A stretch of DNA of 14,684 nt from the NCBI GenBank assembly GCA_910588795.1, contig CAJURI010000056.1, forward strand, positions 1-14,684. The letters are read 5' to 3'. This DNA is from an uncultured Duncaniella sp. GTDB lineage: Bacteria > Bacteroidota > Bacteroidia > Bacteroidales > Muribaculaceae. The notes under the pieces were generated by a model, which saw only the letters and a list, made by a program, of their open reading frames with translations, made no database searches and had not been told where the DNA came from. The position numbers and the translations under genes are program-made. Below, piece after piece: positions 13,792-14,684 of this stretch (positions are counted from its first letter, which is position 1; the number at the start of each line of letters is the position of its first letter).

Positions 13792-14434
13792 AACCGTAGC
13801 CCGATCGGGAGATAATGCATTTTCCGTGATCGCCGAGCTTGGAGCGCAGGCGTGTTATGTGGACATCCACGGTGCGGTCGGACACCACAGTCCTTTCCGG
13901 CCATATCCTCGACAGGAGCTCTTCGCGCGAGAATATCCTCCCCTTGTTTTCGAGCAGCAGGGCGAGGATCTCGAATTCCTTTTTTGGCAGCTTGAGCGGA
14001 GTGCCGTCGACGCTGCATGAGAGAGAGGCTCTGTCACATGTCACTCTTTCGGCCTCCTCTTCGCGAGGTGGCACACGGCGCAGCACAGCCTCGATCCTCG
14101 CGAGGACATTCTTCAGCGAGTAAGGCTTGGAGATATAGTCGTCGGCCCCTAAGTTAAGACCGGCCACCATGTCGTCATCCCGGTCTCTGGCCGTCAGGAA
14201 TATTATGGGGATACGCTCCGTGGCCGGATCCTCCTTAAGCCTCGCGGCGAAGTCGGTGCCGCTCATCTCGCCCATCATTATGTCGAGCAGGATAAGGTCG
14301 TAGCGCGTAAGGGGAAGGTCTGATGCCTCCTCTGCGCTCGATGCGGTGTCCACATTGTAGCCCTGCATCTCCAGGTAGGTCCCCAGGCCTGTGCGCAGGG
14401 TCTCCTCATCGTCCACAATAAGTATCCGTGCCAT
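13775..14434 (-). CDS. OmpR/PhoB-family response regulator
   Basis: The 219-residue protein has an intact receiver domain (1-118) with the acidic pair D8/D9, phosphoacceptor D51 (LILLDIMMG), T81 (FLTA) and K103 (ISKPY). An OmpR-type winged helix follows at about 127-217 (LPKKEFEILALLLENKGRIF, then VVSDRTVDVHITRLRSKLG, ending SGYGYGW). Such proteins bind direct repeats as dimers once phosphorylated by their kinase, here the overlapping downstream gene. The arrangement regulator first, kinase second is normal. Its probable targets include the 11-base repeats before the phosphate transporter. A PhoB role is likely but not proven, since many OmpR-type regulators share these motifs. Confidence 0.95.
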   Translation of the reverse strand: MARILIVDDEETLRTGLGTYLEMQGYNVDTASSAEEASDLPLTRYDLILLDIMMGEMSGTDFAARLKEDPATERIPIIFLTARDRDDDMVAGLNLGADDYISKPYSLKNVLARIEAVLRRVPPREEEAERVTCDRASLSCSVDGTPLKLPKKEFEILALLLENKGRIFSREELLSRIWPERTVVSDRTVDVHITRLRSKLGDHGKCIISRSGYGYGWQD

Positions 14435-14462
14435 ATGGATGTTCTATCGCTTGTTTCAGGCA

Positions 14463-14470
14463 CAAATATA
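14463..14470 (-). promoter_or_regulatory. -7 element of the two-component operon promoter
   Basis: The minus strand reads TATATTTG, an exact TAnnTTTG, 28 bases before the regulator ATG at 14434. The -33 region (around 14491-14494) shows only ATTT. No tandem box like those before the transporter is present here. Confidence 0.5.
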
Positions 14471-14503
14471 CGCAGAATATTCGACGAAAAAAATAGCGAA
14501 AGT

Positions 14504-14516
14504 CGGCCGGAGGCCG
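14504..14516. other. Small GC-rich hairpin in the right-end intergenic region
   Basis: CGGCC and GGCCG pair around GGA. On the minus strand a T run (14486-14493) follows about 10 bases later, so it could end a transcript entering from the right. A second short stem, TGGC with GCCA (14525-14535), followed by T6, reads the other way. The rest of 14517-14684 is AT-rich and I see no gene in it. Confidence 0.3.
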
Positions 14517-14684
14517 GTTCGCGCTGGCAAAGCCAATTTTTTGAGTCAATTATACGTAGAATCCTATATAAAACGTACTCCCGGTGATAATAATTTGTGA
14601 CGGGAGAATATTTCCTGCTTAATACTTGGCACGGCAGACGCATCTTAAATAAACTTAACGGCTGTTTGCTAATATAAATAGGCA

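Noticed and set aside
14525..14541. Short TGGC-AAA-GCCA stem followed by T6, resembling a plus-strand terminator
   Set aside because: The stem has only four pairs and no plus-strand gene lies upstream to be terminated, so it is mentioned only within the right-end entry.
14578..14606. CTCCCG ... CGGGAG inverted repeat near the right edge
   Set aside because: Only six pairs around a 17-base loop and no T tract; too weak to call a terminator or operator.

Overview
The window looks like chromosomal DNA of a Bacteroidota bacterium, most likely of the order Bacteroidales. The reasons are the Bacteroidales-type -7 promoter elements (TAnnTTTG, often with a TTTG or TTG 20-21 bases upstream), a DUF5606 protein, a release factor 1 with the insertion typical of this phylum, and a tyrosine recombinase that lacks the first catalytic arginine, as the Bacteroides element integrases do. 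A family such as Muribaculaceae is possible, but this is only a guess from base composition and protein style.

Region 1 (about 1-3140) is one end of an integrated mobile element. Three tightly overlapping plus-strand genes encode a zinc-ribbon protein whose end resembles the C-terminal repeat of type IA topoisomerases, followed by two small excisionase-like helix-turn-helix proteins. A shared hairpin separates them from a convergent tyrosine recombinase gene. Behind the recombinase start lies about 430 bases of non-coding DNA with repeated TTGGTGCCA/TGGCACCAA sites, which are candidate recombinase or excisionase sites. A CAT-anticodon tRNA with its own promoter and terminator follows.

Region 2 (3473-6626, minus strand) holds a MATE exporter and, downstream of it with its own promoter, a probable three-gene operon: DUF5606 protein, a RIC/YtfE-like hemerythrin protein with an altered N-terminal domain, and a LuxR-type regulator with a degenerate receiver domain.

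Region 3 (6703-9656, plus strand) is housekeeping: promoter, structured leader with a possible 16-codon leader peptide, rplU, rpmA, a strong terminator, then prfA and pyrF. The roughly 300-base gap after pyrF contains a perfect 50-base palindrome and a GC-rich REP-like hairpin.

Region 4 (9960-14434, minus strand) is probably a phosphate-responsive locus. An OmpR-type response regulator overlaps a PhoR-like sensor kinase gene, and next comes a PiT-family phosphate transporter fused to a PhoU-like cytoplasmic domain. Between kinase and transporter lie four head-to-tail TAAACA/TTAACA boxes at exactly 11-base spacing, next to a promoter without a recognisable -33 element. This is the arrangement expected of a PhoB/PhoP-type activator site and is the most interesting signal in the window. 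I saw no CRISPR array, rRNA gene or complete insertion sequence.
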